Shown here piece by piece: positions 49,289-58,566 of a DNA stretch of 64,000 bases. The notes under the pieces are model-generated. The model was not told the origin of the DNA and made no database searches. It saw nothing but the letters and a program-made list of their open reading frames with translations. Both the position numbers and the translations under genes were made by a program. This DNA comes from Micromonospora chokoriensis (GTDB taxonomy: Bacteria > Actinomycetota > Actinomycetes > Mycobacteriales > Micromonosporaceae): contig NZ_JOAN01000011.1 in the NCBI RefSeq assembly GCF_000718555.1, positions 62,001 to 126,000 on the forward strand. The letters are read 5' to 3'. Position 1 is the first letter of the stretch, and the number at the start of each line of letters is the position of its first letter.

Positions 49289-50365
49289 TCACGACGACCG
49301 CCGCCGACCACGCAGCAGCAGGAAGATCAGGTACGGGCCGCCGATCGCGGCGGTCAGCACACCGGCGGGTAGTTGGGTGGGTGCTAGCAACCGCCGGCCG
49401 GCCAGGTCCGCCAGCACCAGCAGGAGCGCGCCGAGCAGCGCCGCGCAGACCAGCGGTGGCCGTTCGGCGCGTACCAGTCGACGAGCCACCTGCGGGGCGA
49501 CCAATGCCACGAAGTCGACGGCGCCGACCTGGGCGGTGACCATCGCGGCGATGAGCACGCCGGTGCCGGCGAGGCCGATCCGGCGGGCCACCGGGCGCAG
49601 GCCGACGCCTCGGGCGGTGTCGTCGTCCAGGGCGGTGCTGTTCAGCGCCCAGCCGGCCCAGGCCAGCACCGGCAGCAGCACCAGCAGCGTGCCGGCGATC
49701 CAGGCGGCCTCGGTCCAGCCCTTGCCGGCCAGGGTGCCGATCAGCCAGATCTGCGCGCGCAGCCCGTCGATCGGGTCGGCGGTGAGCATGACCACCTCGG
49801 TGAGCGCCCGGAAGCCGAACGCGACCGCCACCCCGGCGAGCACGAACCGCTGCGCGGCCAGCCCGTGCCGAGCACCGAGGGCGAACAGCAGCACCGCCGC
49901 GAGCAGCCCGCCCACCAGTGCGGTGGGTGCCACCAGCACCGCGGCCATTCCGCTGGTCAGGGCAATGGTCGCGGCGAGGCCGGCGCCCTGGGTGATGCCG
50001 ATGACGTCCGGGCTGGCGAGGGGGTTGCGAGCCACGCTCTGGATCAGCGTGCCGGCCACCCCGAAGGCGGCGCCGGCCACGGCCGCGAGCACGACCCGCG
50101 GCAGCCGAAGATCAAAGACCACCAGGTCGTACGGGGTGCCGGCGCCGGAGAGGGAGCGCAGCACGTCGGCCGGGGCGACGTACGGGGTGCCCAGCGAGAG
50201 GCTGAGCACGACGGCCAGCAGGAGCAGCACGGTCAGTACGGCGGCCACCAGCACCGCGCGGCGGCGGATCAGCAGGCTGATCGGGCCGACCCGCAGCAGC
50301 GTGCGCCCCGGCAGCCCGGCGCGGACGACGCCAGCCGGGCCGGCGGAACGGTTGGTGGTCGTCAC
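49289..50365 (-). CDS. FecCD-family iron-siderophore permease (second subunit)
   Basis: A 358-residue permease with about nine hydrophobic segments. FecCD signatures are RLPRVVLAAVAGAAFGVAGT, QSVARNPLASPDVIGITQGA, and the ATPase-contact region QVGAVDFVALVAPQVARRLV. The start ATG overlaps the stop of the first permease (ATGA), and the ATPase gene begins 19 bp downstream. It forms the heterodimeric channel with the first permease. Confidence 0.92.
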   Translation of the reverse strand: MTTTNRSAGPAGVVRAGLPGRTLLRVGPISLLIRRRAVLVAAVLTVLLLLAVVLSLSLGTPYVAPADVLRSLSGAGTPYDLVVFDLRLPRVVLAAVAGAAFGVAGTLIQSVARNPLASPDVIGITQGAGLAATIALTSGMAAVLVAPTALVGGLLAAVLLFALGARHGLAAQRFVLAGVAVAFGFRALTEVVMLTADPIDGLRAQIWLIGTLAGKGWTEAAWIAGTLLVLLPVLAWAGWALNSTALDDDTARGVGLRPVARRIGLAGTGVLIAAMVTAQVGAVDFVALVAPQVARRLVRAERPPLVCAALLGALLLVLADLAGRRLLAPTQLPAGVLTAAIGGPYLIFLLLRGRRRSS

Positions 50366-51408
50366 GCGGTCACCACCCGGGCGCGGCGGACCAGCACGGC
50401 CAGCAGTGGCGCGCCGATCAGCGCGGTGACGATCCCGGCCGGTATCTCGCCGGGCGGGGCGACGAGCCGACCGACGATGTCGGCGGCGAGCAGCAGCGCC
50501 GGCCCGAGCAGGGCGGAGACGGCGAGGGTCCAGCGGTGGTCCGCACCGACCAGGGCGCGCGCCAGGTGCGGCACGGCGAGCCCGACGAAGGCGACCGGCC
50601 CGGCGGCGGCCACCGCGGCACCGGTCAGCAGCACGGCGGCGAGGCCACCACCGAGGCGGACCAGGCCGATACGGTGGCCGAGACCACGGGCCACGTCGTC
50701 GCCGAGTGCCAGCGCGTCCAGACCACGTGCCACCAGGGCGGCGAGCACCAGCCCGACGAGAACGAAGGGCAGCACCTGCGCGACGACCGACAGGTCCCGG
50801 CCGGCCAGCCCGCCGACCACCCAGAAGCGGTACTCCTCGAAGGTGCGGGCGTCGATGCTGAGCAGCGCGTACACCCCGGAGGCCAGGCTGGCGTCGAGCG
50901 CCGCGCCGACCAGCGCGAGGGTGACCGGGCTGGCGCCGTCGCGGGCCCGGGTGGCAATGGCGAAGACCAGCAGGCCGGCGATCAGGGCCCCGGCGATGCC
51001 GAACCAGACGTACCCGGCGAGCGTGCCGATGCCGAAGACGGAGATCGCGAGCACCACGCCGAACGACGCTCCCGCGCTGATGCCGAGGATGCGGGGCTCG
51101 GCGAGAGGGTTGCGGGTGAGCGCCTGGAACAGCACCCCCGCCACGGCGAGCGCGAGCCCGACGGCGAGGCCGAGCGCGGTACGCGGCATCCGCAGCTCAC
51201 GGACGATGGTGCTGGCGTCGCCACCGTCCGGCGCGACGAGCGCGTGCCAGACCTGGTCGACGCCGAGTTGCCGGCTGCCGAGCGCGAAGCTGGCCAGCAC
51301 GGTGAGCAGCAGCACCAACGCGGCACCGACGGTGACGACCACCCGGCGACCGGTGCGGGTGCCGGACCGGTTGCGGGCCGGGGCCGGCCGGGTGGCGAGG
51401 GTGGTCAC
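50362..51408 (-). CDS. FecCD-family iron-siderophore permease (first subunit)
   Basis: A 348-residue permease and first gene of the importer operon. Signatures are RMPRTALGLAVGLALAVAGV, QALTRNPLAEPRILGISAGA and GPVAFVGLAVPHLARALVGA. The start is GTG 51408 with AGGAG upstream. An IdeR/DmdR1-type box lies 22 bp before the start, so the whole operon should be repressed when iron is plentiful. Confidence 0.92.
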   Translation of the reverse strand: MTTLATRPAPARNRSGTRTGRRVVVTVGAALVLLLTVLASFALGSRQLGVDQVWHALVAPDGGDASTIVRELRMPRTALGLAVGLALAVAGVLFQALTRNPLAEPRILGISAGASFGVVLAISVFGIGTLAGYVWFGIAGALIAGLLVFAIATRARDGASPVTLALVGAALDASLASGVYALLSIDARTFEEYRFWVVGGLAGRDLSVVAQVLPFVLVGLVLAALVARGLDALALGDDVARGLGHRIGLVRLGGGLAAVLLTGAAVAAAGPVAFVGLAVPHLARALVGADHRWTLAVSALLGPALLLAADIVGRLVAPPGEIPAGIVTALIGAPLLAVLVRRARVVTA

Positions 51409-51429
51409 GAGTCTCCTGCATGTTCACGC

Positions 51430-51448
51430 TTAGGTTCGCCTAACCTTA
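51430..51448. promoter_or_regulatory. IdeR/DmdR1-type iron box
   Basis: TTAGGTTCGCCTAACCTTA (19 bp) differs at three positions from the actinobacterial iron-box consensus TTAGGTTAGGCTAACCTAA. It lies just upstream of the first permease gene. Binding of the iron-dependent repressor here is established knowledge for this class of site; this copy is untested. Confidence 0.85.
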
Positions 51449-51498
51449 GCCGAGCTGCGGAAAGGGGCCTAACCGGAGTCTGTCAATACCGCCCCGGG

Positions 51499-53433
51499 TC
51501 ACCCCGACCCGCCCGACGAGCCACCGTCGCCGCCCGACGAGCCGCCGTCCCCGGCCGCCGCGCCACCGCGCGGCAGCACGTTCAGCGGTCGCATCATCTC
51601 GTTGTCCTCGTGCTCCAGGAGGTGGCAGTGCCAGGCGTACCGACCCGGCAGGTCGAAGTGCGCCTTGATCCGGGTCACCTCCCACGGGTACGCGAGCACC
51701 GTGTCCATCCACCCCCGCTCCCCCGGGCCGGGCTGCGCGCTGCCCGAGTGCCCCCGGCCGAGCAGCTCGAACTGGACCTGGTGCAGGTGGACCGGGTGCA
51801 CGTGCCGGGTGAAGTTGCGCACCTCCCAGACCTCGGTGTCGCCGAGGACGGGCTGCTCGGTCACCGGGTCGCTCCAGCGCAACGGCCGGCCCCGGCCACG
51901 CTCGTCGAGGACGCCCAGCAGCATGATCATCGAGCCGCCGGAGATCCGCTCGTTGAGCGACAACCGGCGCACCCGCTGGGCCGGGCCGAGCCGTGGGTGC
52001 GACGGCAGCTGTAGCCGCTCCGGTGGCACGCTCGGGTCCGCGCCGGTCGCGTCGGTGACCACGAAGCGCAGCACCTGCCCGGTGGTGTGCGGGTCGGCCG
52101 GCGGGAAGTCGACCCCCGGCCGACCGCCGCCGTACATCCCGTCCGGTCCCTCGTTGACCAGGTACAGCTCGGTGCCGGCCGGCACGTCGGTGAAGTCGAC
52201 GATCGCGTCGACCCGCTGGGCGGGACCGAGCGCCAGGCGCTCGTGCGGCACCGGCTCGGGCAGGAAGCCACCGTCGCTGCCGATCTGCCAGACCGGCAGC
52301 ACCGGGCGGGCCGGCCGCGCGGTGGCATTGGCGACCACGCCGAGCAGCAGGAACCGGCTGTTGCACCCGTTGAGCAGCCGGAACCGGTAACGGCGACGCT
52401 GGACCGTCAGCGAGGGCCAGGTGCGCCCGTTGACCACGATGGTGGAGCCGGAGTACCCGGGCACCCAGATCGGGCCGTCGGGGTGCGCCGAGTAGCCGCC
52501 CGGATAGAAGAGCTCACCGTCGGCGCTGAAGCTGCGATCCTGGATCATCAGCGGAATGTCGTGGTATGAGGTGTTCGGCGGATCGCCGGGGGTCGGCGCC
52601 GGGCCGGGCAGCACCGCGTCCGGCAGGTCGTCCCCGCTGAGCAGGTAGAACCCGGCCGGCCCGGCGTAGACGTTCTGCCGGGTGAGCCCGAGCGTGTGGT
52701 CGTGGTACCAGAGGGTGCAGGACCGCTGGTCGTTCGCGTACTCGAAGGTGGCCGAGCCCGGCGCCCAGCGCAGGCCGGAGTGCTCGGCGAAGCGGGACCG
52801 GAACTCGCGGTACGCGCTGCCGGTCACGGCGAAGTCGGGCGGCAGGTCGCGGGCCGCCGGCAGGTACCACGCCTCGGAGTGCCCGTCGCTCTCCTGGGCG
52901 CTGTGCGCCCCGTGCACGTGCACAACCTGGGGCACCGGCCCGCGATATCCCTGCGGGCCGCCGTCTGACTGCCCGTGGCGGTCCCGGTACTCGGTGCCAC
53001 CGGCCGGGTTGGCCCAGTGCAGGGTGGGATCCACCGGCAGCAGGTGCGGCAGGTAGTCGCCCCGGTCGTCGACGAGCTGGTTGACCCAGGTCACCCGGAC
53101 CGGGCGGCCAACCCGGGCCACGATGCTTGGCGCGGGGCAGCCGAAGCTGCCGGGGTGGGCGGTGGAGCCGTAACCCCACACGGTGGTGCGCGGCCACGAC
53201 GGCGGCAGGATCTGCTGGCGGAACTGTCGTACCGCGATCACGTACTCGTCCCGCTCCGGGCCGGTCGCCACCGCCGGCATGGCCGGCGGGATCCGCAGCG
53301 GCGTGACGTACTTCGGGATCTCGCCGGCGTCCAGCGCCGCGAGCGCCCGACCGGACGCCGAACCGCCCGCCGGGACCAGAATCGCGGCGCCGCCGGCGGC
53401 ACTGGCCGCGAGCAGCTGTCGCCTGGTGACCAT
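51499..53433 (-). CDS. Tat-exported multicopper oxidase (bilirubin oxidase/CotA-like)
   Basis: A 644-residue three-domain multicopper oxidase. The N-terminus has a twin-arginine-type signal (TRRQLLAASAAGGAAILVPA). The copper ligands are in order: HVHGAH, WYHDHTLGLT, HPVHLHQVQF and WHCHLLEHEDNEMM, so both the type 1 and the trinuclear sites are complete. A Gly/Ser-rich tail (GDGGSSGGDGGSSGG) ends it. Likely substrates are phenols, bilirubin or metal ions. ATG 53433 with GGAGG upstream is the start; the longer reading overlaps the promoter region. Confidence 0.93.
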   Translation of the reverse strand: MVTRRQLLAASAAGGAAILVPAGGSASGRALAALDAGEIPKYVTPLRIPPAMPAVATGPERDEYVIAVRQFRQQILPPSWPRTTVWGYGSTAHPGSFGCPAPSIVARVGRPVRVTWVNQLVDDRGDYLPHLLPVDPTLHWANPAGGTEYRDRHGQSDGGPQGYRGPVPQVVHVHGAHSAQESDGHSEAWYLPAARDLPPDFAVTGSAYREFRSRFAEHSGLRWAPGSATFEYANDQRSCTLWYHDHTLGLTRQNVYAGPAGFYLLSGDDLPDAVLPGPAPTPGDPPNTSYHDIPLMIQDRSFSADGELFYPGGYSAHPDGPIWVPGYSGSTIVVNGRTWPSLTVQRRRYRFRLLNGCNSRFLLLGVVANATARPARPVLPVWQIGSDGGFLPEPVPHERLALGPAQRVDAIVDFTDVPAGTELYLVNEGPDGMYGGGRPGVDFPPADPHTTGQVLRFVVTDATGADPSVPPERLQLPSHPRLGPAQRVRRLSLNERISGGSMIMLLGVLDERGRGRPLRWSDPVTEQPVLGDTEVWEVRNFTRHVHPVHLHQVQFELLGRGHSGSAQPGPGERGWMDTVLAYPWEVTRIKAHFDLPGRYAWHCHLLEHEDNEMMRPLNVLPRGGAAAGDGGSSGGDGGSSGGSG

Positions 53434-53551
53434 GCCGCACCTCCGAATCGCACCGGACCTCGGTACGAGAATGAGATTCGCAAACTGCGACAGGGCGGAT
53501 AGAAGGCAGATGACACCCAGAAGAGGAAGATTTGCGTCATAGGGTGTGGGC

Positions 53552-53911
53552 ATGCGATTCGACCAGCACACGGTCGTCCTGCTGACCCGACCGTCGGATC
53601 CGCCGGAGCTGCCGCAGGACGCGATCGACCGGTTGCAGGACGCGCACCTGGCCCACCAGGCAGGGCTCGTCGAGCAGGGGTTGGTGCTCGCGACCGGGCC
53701 GTTCCTACACCCCGACGACGATCAGTTACGGGGCTTGGTCGTGCTCTCCATCGCCCCGGACGAGGCACGTGCCCTCTACGCCAACGACCCGGCCGTACGG
53801 GCCGGACGCCTGGTCGCACACGTGACGAGTTGGCTGGTCCCCGAAGGCAACCTGCGATTCGAGGGCGTGCCGATACCGCGCTCGATGCTGGAGGCGGCCT
53901 CCGGCGACTGA
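53552..53911 (+). CDS. YciI-family protein
   Basis: A 119-residue YciI-like protein (ferredoxin-like fold). VVLLTRPSDPPELPQDAIDR and QEAHLAHQAG-like DAHLAHQAGLVEQGLVLATG lie in the N-terminal half, and IAPDEARALYANDPAVRAGR is the conserved His/Asp-bearing region. Function is unknown. ATG 53552 is used; a GTG two codons upstream is possible. It is divergent from the multicopper oxidase gene. Confidence 0.85.
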   Translation: MRFDQHTVVLLTRPSDPPELPQDAIDRLQDAHLAHQAGLVEQGLVLATGPFLHPDDDQLRGLVVLSIAPDEARALYANDPAVRAGRLVAHVTSWLVPEGNLRFEGVPIPRSMLEAASGD

Positions 53912-53952
53912 CGCCGCGCCGGTCAGGACACCGCCCGTCAGGATTCGGCCCG

Positions 53953-54345
53953 TCAGCCGGCTGAGCCGCTTTCGGCCTGCGCCGGCAACTCCCCGAGCGG
54001 GACCACCCGCAGGTCGTCCACCGGGCCGACGATCACCCGCAGCGCCGGGAAGTACTCCCGCAGCACCTGCCGGCAGTCGCCGCACGGTTCGCTGACCTCG
54101 CGACCCCGGTCGGCGACCGTGACGATCGTCTCCAACGCGGTGACGCCCTGCGTCGCGGCCGTGCCGATCACGACCAACTCGGCGCAGGTCCCGGCGGTGG
54201 GGTGGTGGACGTTCACGCCGGTGAAGACCCGCCCGTCGGCGGTTCGGGCCGCCGATGCGACCGTGTGGTGCTGGCTGCGGCAGCGCAGCTTGGCGACCGC
54301 CGTGGCGGCCTGCACCAACGCGCGGTCGGTGTCGCGCATCTCCAT
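53953..54345 (-). CDS. Cytidine deaminase-like enzyme
   Basis: A 130-residue deaminase. The zinc site is complete: the first motif is TCAELVVIG with its catalytic glutamate, and the second is EPCGDCRQVLREYFP. The length and VFTGVNVHHPTAGTCAE pattern match the tetrameric cytidine deaminases (or blasticidin-S deaminase-like relatives). It would convert cytidine to uridine for salvage. ATG 54345 is used; the ATG two codons later is also possible. Confidence 0.85.
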   Translation of the reverse strand: MEMRDTDRALVQAATAVAKLRCRSQHHTVASAARTADGRVFTGVNVHHPTAGTCAELVVIGTAATQGVTALETIVTVADRGREVSEPCGDCRQVLREYFPALRVIVGPVDDLRVVPLGELPAQAESGSAG

Positions 54346-54462
54346 CCCGGCCCCCAACGCTCGACGTCGGCCGCCAACTCTAGGTCCCGCGACCGTCGCG
54401 GGACCGGCCGGGCGGTAACCCAGGGGCGGTCCGCCGCCGGGCTGCCTATCCTTGCGTACGAC

Positions 54463-57400
54463 ATGCAGACTCCAGCCGCATCCGCCGCGACCGACCCGGT
54501 TCGCGAGCTGCACAGCCGCCTCGCCCCACTGATGTTCCGCGACCAGCGCCGGCTCCAGCGGCGCCTCGACGGTGCCCGCAAGCTGCGCGACCCGCAGCGC
54601 CGGGAGGCGGCGCTGACCGAGATCACCGCTGACCTGGTCCGAGCCGAGCAGCGGCTCGCCGCCCGCCAGGCGGCGGTGCCCGTGATCACGTACCCGGTGG
54701 GGTTGCCGGTCAGTGAGCGCAAGGACGACATCGCCGCCGCCATCCGCGATCACCAGGTGGTGATCGTGGCCGGCGAGACCGGCTCGGGCAAGACCACCCA
54801 GATCCCCAAGATCTGCCTGGAGCTGGGGCGCGGCGTACACGGCCTGATCGGGCACACCCAGCCCCGGCGGTTGGCCGCCCGGACGGTGGCCGACCGGATC
54901 GCCGACGAACTGGGCACCGAGCTGGGCGACGTGGTCGGCTACAAGGTGCGCTTCACCGACCAGGTCAGCGAGCGCAGCCTGGTGAAGCTGATGACCGACG
55001 GCATCCTGCTGGCCGAGTTGCAGACCGACCGGATGCTGCGCCAGTACGACACGCTGATCATCGACGAGGCGCACGAGCGCAGCCTCAACATCGACTTCAT
55101 CCTCGGGTACCTGCGGGAGTTGCTGCCCCGACGACCCGACCTCAAGGTGATCATCACCTCGGCGACCATCGAGACCGACCGGTTCGCCCGGCACTTCGCC
55201 GGGTCACCCACCGCCGAGGAGCCGGAAGGCGTCCCCGCGCCGGTGGTCGAGGTCTCCGGGCGCACCTACCCGGTGGAGGTGCGCTACCGGCCGCTGGTCG
55301 AACTCGCCGAGGGCGAGGAGGACGGCGACGGGGACGAGGAGAGCGTCCGCGACCAGATCCAGGCGATCGGCGACGCCGTCGAGGAGCTGGCCGCCGAGGG
55401 CCCCGGCGACATCCTGGTGTTCCTCAGCGGCGAGCGGGAGATCCGGGACACCGCCGACGCGCTCGCCAAACTGGTGCAGACCAAGCGCTCGCTGCTCGGC
55501 ACCGAGATCCTGCCGCTGTACGCGCGGCTCTCCAGCGCCGAGCAGCACCGGGTGTTCGCCGCGCACTCCTCGCGTCGGGTGGTGCTCGCCACAAACGTCG
55601 CGGAGACCTCGCTTACCGTGCCCGGGATCAAGTACGTGGTGGACCCGGGAACCGCCCGCATCTCCCGCTACTCCAGCCGGCTCAAGGTGCAGCGGCTGCC
55701 GATCGAGCCGGTCTCCCAGGCATCGGCCAACCAGCGCAAGGGCCGCTGCGGCCGTACCTCGGACGGCATCTGCATCCGCCTCTACGACGAGCAGGACTTC
55801 CTCTCCCGGCCCGAGTTCACCGACCCGGAGATCCTGCGGACCAACCTGGCGTCGGTCATCCTCCAGATGACCGCGATCGGGCTCGGCGACCTCGCCGCGT
55901 TCCCGTTCATCGACCCGCCGGACAAGCGCAACATCACCGACGGCGTCAACCTGCTGCACGAGTTGGGCGCGTTGGACCCGACCGAGGCGGACCCGGCGAA
56001 GCGGCTCACCACGCTGGGCCGGCGGCTGGCCCAACTGCCGGTCGACCCGCGCCTGGCCCGGATGGTGGTCGAGGGCGAGCGCAACGGCTGCGCCACCGAG
56101 GTGCTGGTGATCGCCGCCGCGCTCTCCATCCAGGACCCGCGCGAGCGGCCGGCGGAGAAGCAGGCCCAGGCGGACCAGGCGCACGCCCGGTTCACCGACA
56201 AGGAGTCGGACTTCGTCGCCTTCCTCAACCTGTGGCGCTACCTGCGCGAGCAGCAGCGGGAACTCTCCTCCAGCGCGTTCCGCCGGATGTGCAAGGCGGA
56301 GTACCTGAACTACCTGCGGATCCGCGAGTGGCAGGACATCGTCAGCCAACTGCGCCAGGTGCTGCGTACCCCGGCCGACGGCGACCGGCGTGGTGGGCGG
56401 CCGGCGCGCGACGAATCGGGCGACGCGGACGCCGGCCGGGGTGCGAGCCGACGCGGTGGCGCGGACCTGCCGGAGGAGATCGACACCCCGAAGGTGCACC
56501 AGTCGCTGCTGCCCGGCCTGCTGTCGCACATCGGCCTCAAGGACGCCCAGAAGCACGAGTACCTGGGTGCGCGGGGTGCCAAGTTCGGGCTGTTCCCCGG
56601 GTCGGCGTTGTTCAAGAAGCCGCCGCGCTGGGTGATGGCCGCCGAGTTGGTGGAGACCTCCCGGCTGTGGGGTCGCATTGCCGGGCGGGTCGAGCCGGAG
56701 TGGGTCGAGCCGCTGGCGCAGCACCTGGTCAAACGCAGCTACAGCGAGCCGCACTGGGAGAAGAAGCAGGCCGCGGTGATGGCCTACGAGAAGGTCACCC
56801 TGTACGGCGTCCCGCTGGTCAGCTCCCGCAAGGTCAACTTCGGGCGGATCGACCCGACGCTGAGCCGGGAGCTGTTCATCCGACATGCCCTCGTCGAGGG
56901 CGACTGGCAGACCCACCACCAGTTCTGGGCGGACAACAAGCGGCTGCTCACCGAGATCGAGGAGCTGGAGAGCCGGGCCCGACGCCGGGACATCCTGGTC
57001 GACGACGAGACCATTTTCGCCTTCTACGACCAGCGGATCCCGGCCGACGTCTCCTCCGGCCGACACTTCGACAGCTGGTGGAAGACGACCCGCCGGGAAC
57101 GGCCCAACCTGCTCACCTTCACCCGTGACGTGCTGGTCAACGACGGCCGACCCGGGGTGGACGAGGACGACTACCCGGACGAGTGGCAGGCCCACGGGGT
57201 GAGCCTCCCGCTGACCTACCGGTTCGAGCCGGGCACGCCGACCGACGGCGTCACCGTGGACATCCCACTGCCGCTGCTCAACCAGGTGCCGGCGGAGAGC
57301 TTCGACTGGCAGGTGCCGGGGCTGCGCGAGGAGACGGTGATCGCGCTGATCCGCTCGCTGCCCAAGGCGATCCGCCGCAACTTCGTCCCGGTGCCGGACT

Positions 57401-58533
57401 ACGCGCGGGCCGCCCTGGCGGCGATCACTCCGGGCGAGGAGTCGCTGCTGGACGCGCTCACCCGACAGCTGCGCCGGATGACCGGGGTGACCGTGCCCCG
57501 CGACGCCTGGGAGCCGGGCAAGCTGCCGGCGCACCTGCGGGTGACCTTCCGGGTCCTCGGCGACGACGAGAAGCCGGTCGCCGAGGGCAAGGACCTGCCG
57601 GCCCTGCAACGCCAACTCCGCCAGGAGGTACGCCAGGTAGTGGCGGCCGCCGCGCCGGAGATCGCCCGGACCGGGCTGCGCGAGTGGAGCATCGGCACGC
57701 TGCCGCGGACCATCGAGCAGGTCCGGGCCGGTTACGCGGTCACCGCGTACCCGGCGCTTGTCGACGAGGGCGCCACGGTCGGGGTGAAGGTGTTCGACTC
57801 CCCCGCCGAGGCGGAGGCGGCGCACTGGGCCGGGACCCGCCGACTGCTGCGGCTCACCGTGCCGTCCCCGGCGCGGTTCCTCCAGGGCCGGCTCAACAAC
57901 GAGGCGAAGCTGGCACTGAGCCGCAACCCGCACGGCGGCGTGCAGGAGCTGATCGAGGACGCGGCAGGCGCGGCCATCGACCGGCTGATCGCTGCCGCCG
58001 GTGGGCCGGCGTGGGACGCCGACGGGTTCGCGGCGCTGCGCGAGAAGGTCCGCGCCGACCTGGTCGACACCGTCGTCGAGGTGATGGACCGCGTCCGCAA
58101 GGTCCTGGCCGCCTGGTACGCCGTCGAGCAGCGTCTCGGCGCCACCCGCGACCTCGCCGTGGTCGCCGCGCTGGCCGACGTCCGCAACCAGCTCGCCGGG
58201 CTGGTGCACGCCGGGTTCATCACCGAGGCCGGGTACGCGCGCCTGCCCGACCTGCTGCGCTACCTCACCGCCATCGAACGTCGACTGGACCGGCTGGGCG
58301 GCAACCCGCAGCGGGACCGCCAGCAGCAGGACCGGATCGCGGTGGTGCAGAAGGAGTACGCCGACCTGATCGCCAACCTCGCGCCGGCTCGCCGGCAGGA
58401 GACGGCCGTCCGGCAGATCCGCTGGATGATCGAGGAGTTGCGGGTGAACGTCTTCGCCCAGGCGCTCGGCACCCCGTACCCCGTCTCCGAGCAGCGGATC
58501 TACCGCGCGATGGACGACGTCGAGGGCCGCTGA
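54463..58533 (+). CDS. hrpA: ATP-dependent RNA helicase HrpA
   Basis: A 1356-residue DEAH-box helicase with full HrpA architecture. The P-loop VAGETGSGKTTQIPK is near residues 103-113, DEAH at 201-204, and motif III is IITSATIETD. The second lobe ends with NQRKGRCGRTSDGICIRLYD. HA2/OB-fold regions follow, then the long C-terminal DUF3418 part (QLRRMTGVTVPRDAWEPGKL, LRVTFRVLGDDEKPVAEGKD). Escherichia coli HrpA rescues stalled ribosomes. The ATG at 54463 is used; longer readings extend into the divergent deaminase gene. Confidence 0.94.
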   Translation: MQTPAASAATDPVRELHSRLAPLMFRDQRRLQRRLDGARKLRDPQRREAALTEITADLVRAEQRLAARQAAVPVITYPVGLPVSERKDDIAAAIRDHQVVIVAGETGSGKTTQIPKICLELGRGVHGLIGHTQPRRLAARTVADRIADELGTELGDVVGYKVRFTDQVSERSLVKLMTDGILLAELQTDRMLRQYDTLIIDEAHERSLNIDFILGYLRELLPRRPDLKVIITSATIETDRFARHFAGSPTAEEPEGVPAPVVEVSGRTYPVEVRYRPLVELAEGEEDGDGDEESVRDQIQAIGDAVEELAAEGPGDILVFLSGEREIRDTADALAKLVQTKRSLLGTEILPLYARLSSAEQHRVFAAHSSRRVVLATNVAETSLTVPGIKYVVDPGTARISRYSSRLKVQRLPIEPVSQASANQRKGRCGRTSDGICIRLYDEQDFLSRPEFTDPEILRTNLASVILQMTAIGLGDLAAFPFIDPPDKRNITDGVNLLHELGALDPTEADPAKRLTTLGRRLAQLPVDPRLARMVVEGERNGCATEVLVIAAALSIQDPRERPAEKQAQADQAHARFTDKESDFVAFLNLWRYLREQQRELSSSAFRRMCKAEYLNYLRIREWQDIVSQLRQVLRTPADGDRRGGRPARDESGDADAGRGASRRGGADLPEEIDTPKVHQSLLPGLLSHIGLKDAQKHEYLGARGAKFGLFPGSALFKKPPRWVMAAELVETSRLWGRIAGRVEPEWVEPLAQHLVKRSYSEPHWEKKQAAVMAYEKVTLYGVPLVSSRKVNFGRIDPTLSRELFIRHALVEGDWQTHHQFWADNKRLLTEIEELESRARRRDILVDDETIFAFYDQRIPADVSSGRHFDSWWKTTRRERPNLLTFTRDVLVNDGRPGVDEDDYPDEWQAHGVSLPLTYRFEPGTPTDGVTVDIPLPLLNQVPAESFDWQVPGLREETVIALIRSLPKAIRRNFVPVPDYARAALAAITPGEESLLDALTRQLRRMTGVTVPRDAWEPGKLPAHLRVTFRVLGDDEKPVAEGKDLPALQRQLRQEVRQVVAAAAPEIARTGLREWSIGTLPRTIEQVRAGYAVTAYPALVDEGATVGVKVFDSPAEAEAAHWAGTRRLLRLTVPSPARFLQGRLNNEAKLALSRNPHGGVQELIEDAAGAAIDRLIAAAGGPAWDADGFAALREKVRADLVDTVVEVMDRVRKVLAAWYAVEQRLGATRDLAVVAALADVRNQLAGLVHAGFITEAGYARLPDLLRYLTAIERRLDRLGGNPQRDRQQQDRIAVVQKEYADLIANLAPARRQETAVRQIRWMIEELRVNVFAQALGTPYPVSEQRIYRAMDDVEGR

Positions 58534-58537
58534 CGCC

Positions 58538-58566
58538 GACCGGGCCGGTCCCTGACCGGCCCGGTC
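58538..58566. terminator. Bidirectional terminator between hrpA and the LysR gene
   Basis: A perfect 13-bp stem, GACCGGGCCGGTC (58538-58550) with GACCGGCCCGGTC (58554-58566), surrounds the 3-base loop CCT. It begins 4 bp after hrpA and overlaps the stop codon of the convergent LysR gene, so it can stop both transcripts. Confidence 0.75.

Noticed and set aside
53912..53952. Short GTCAGGA-type direct repeats after the YciI gene
   Set aside because: Too short and too few in a GC-rich gap to separate from chance.
55204..58209. Very long open frame (about 1000 codons) on the minus strand opposite hrpA
   Set aside because: It is the mirror of hrpA codon bias in GC-rich DNA; it has no family pattern, no ribosome site, and is rich in Arg, Gly and Val in the way typical of such shadow frames.
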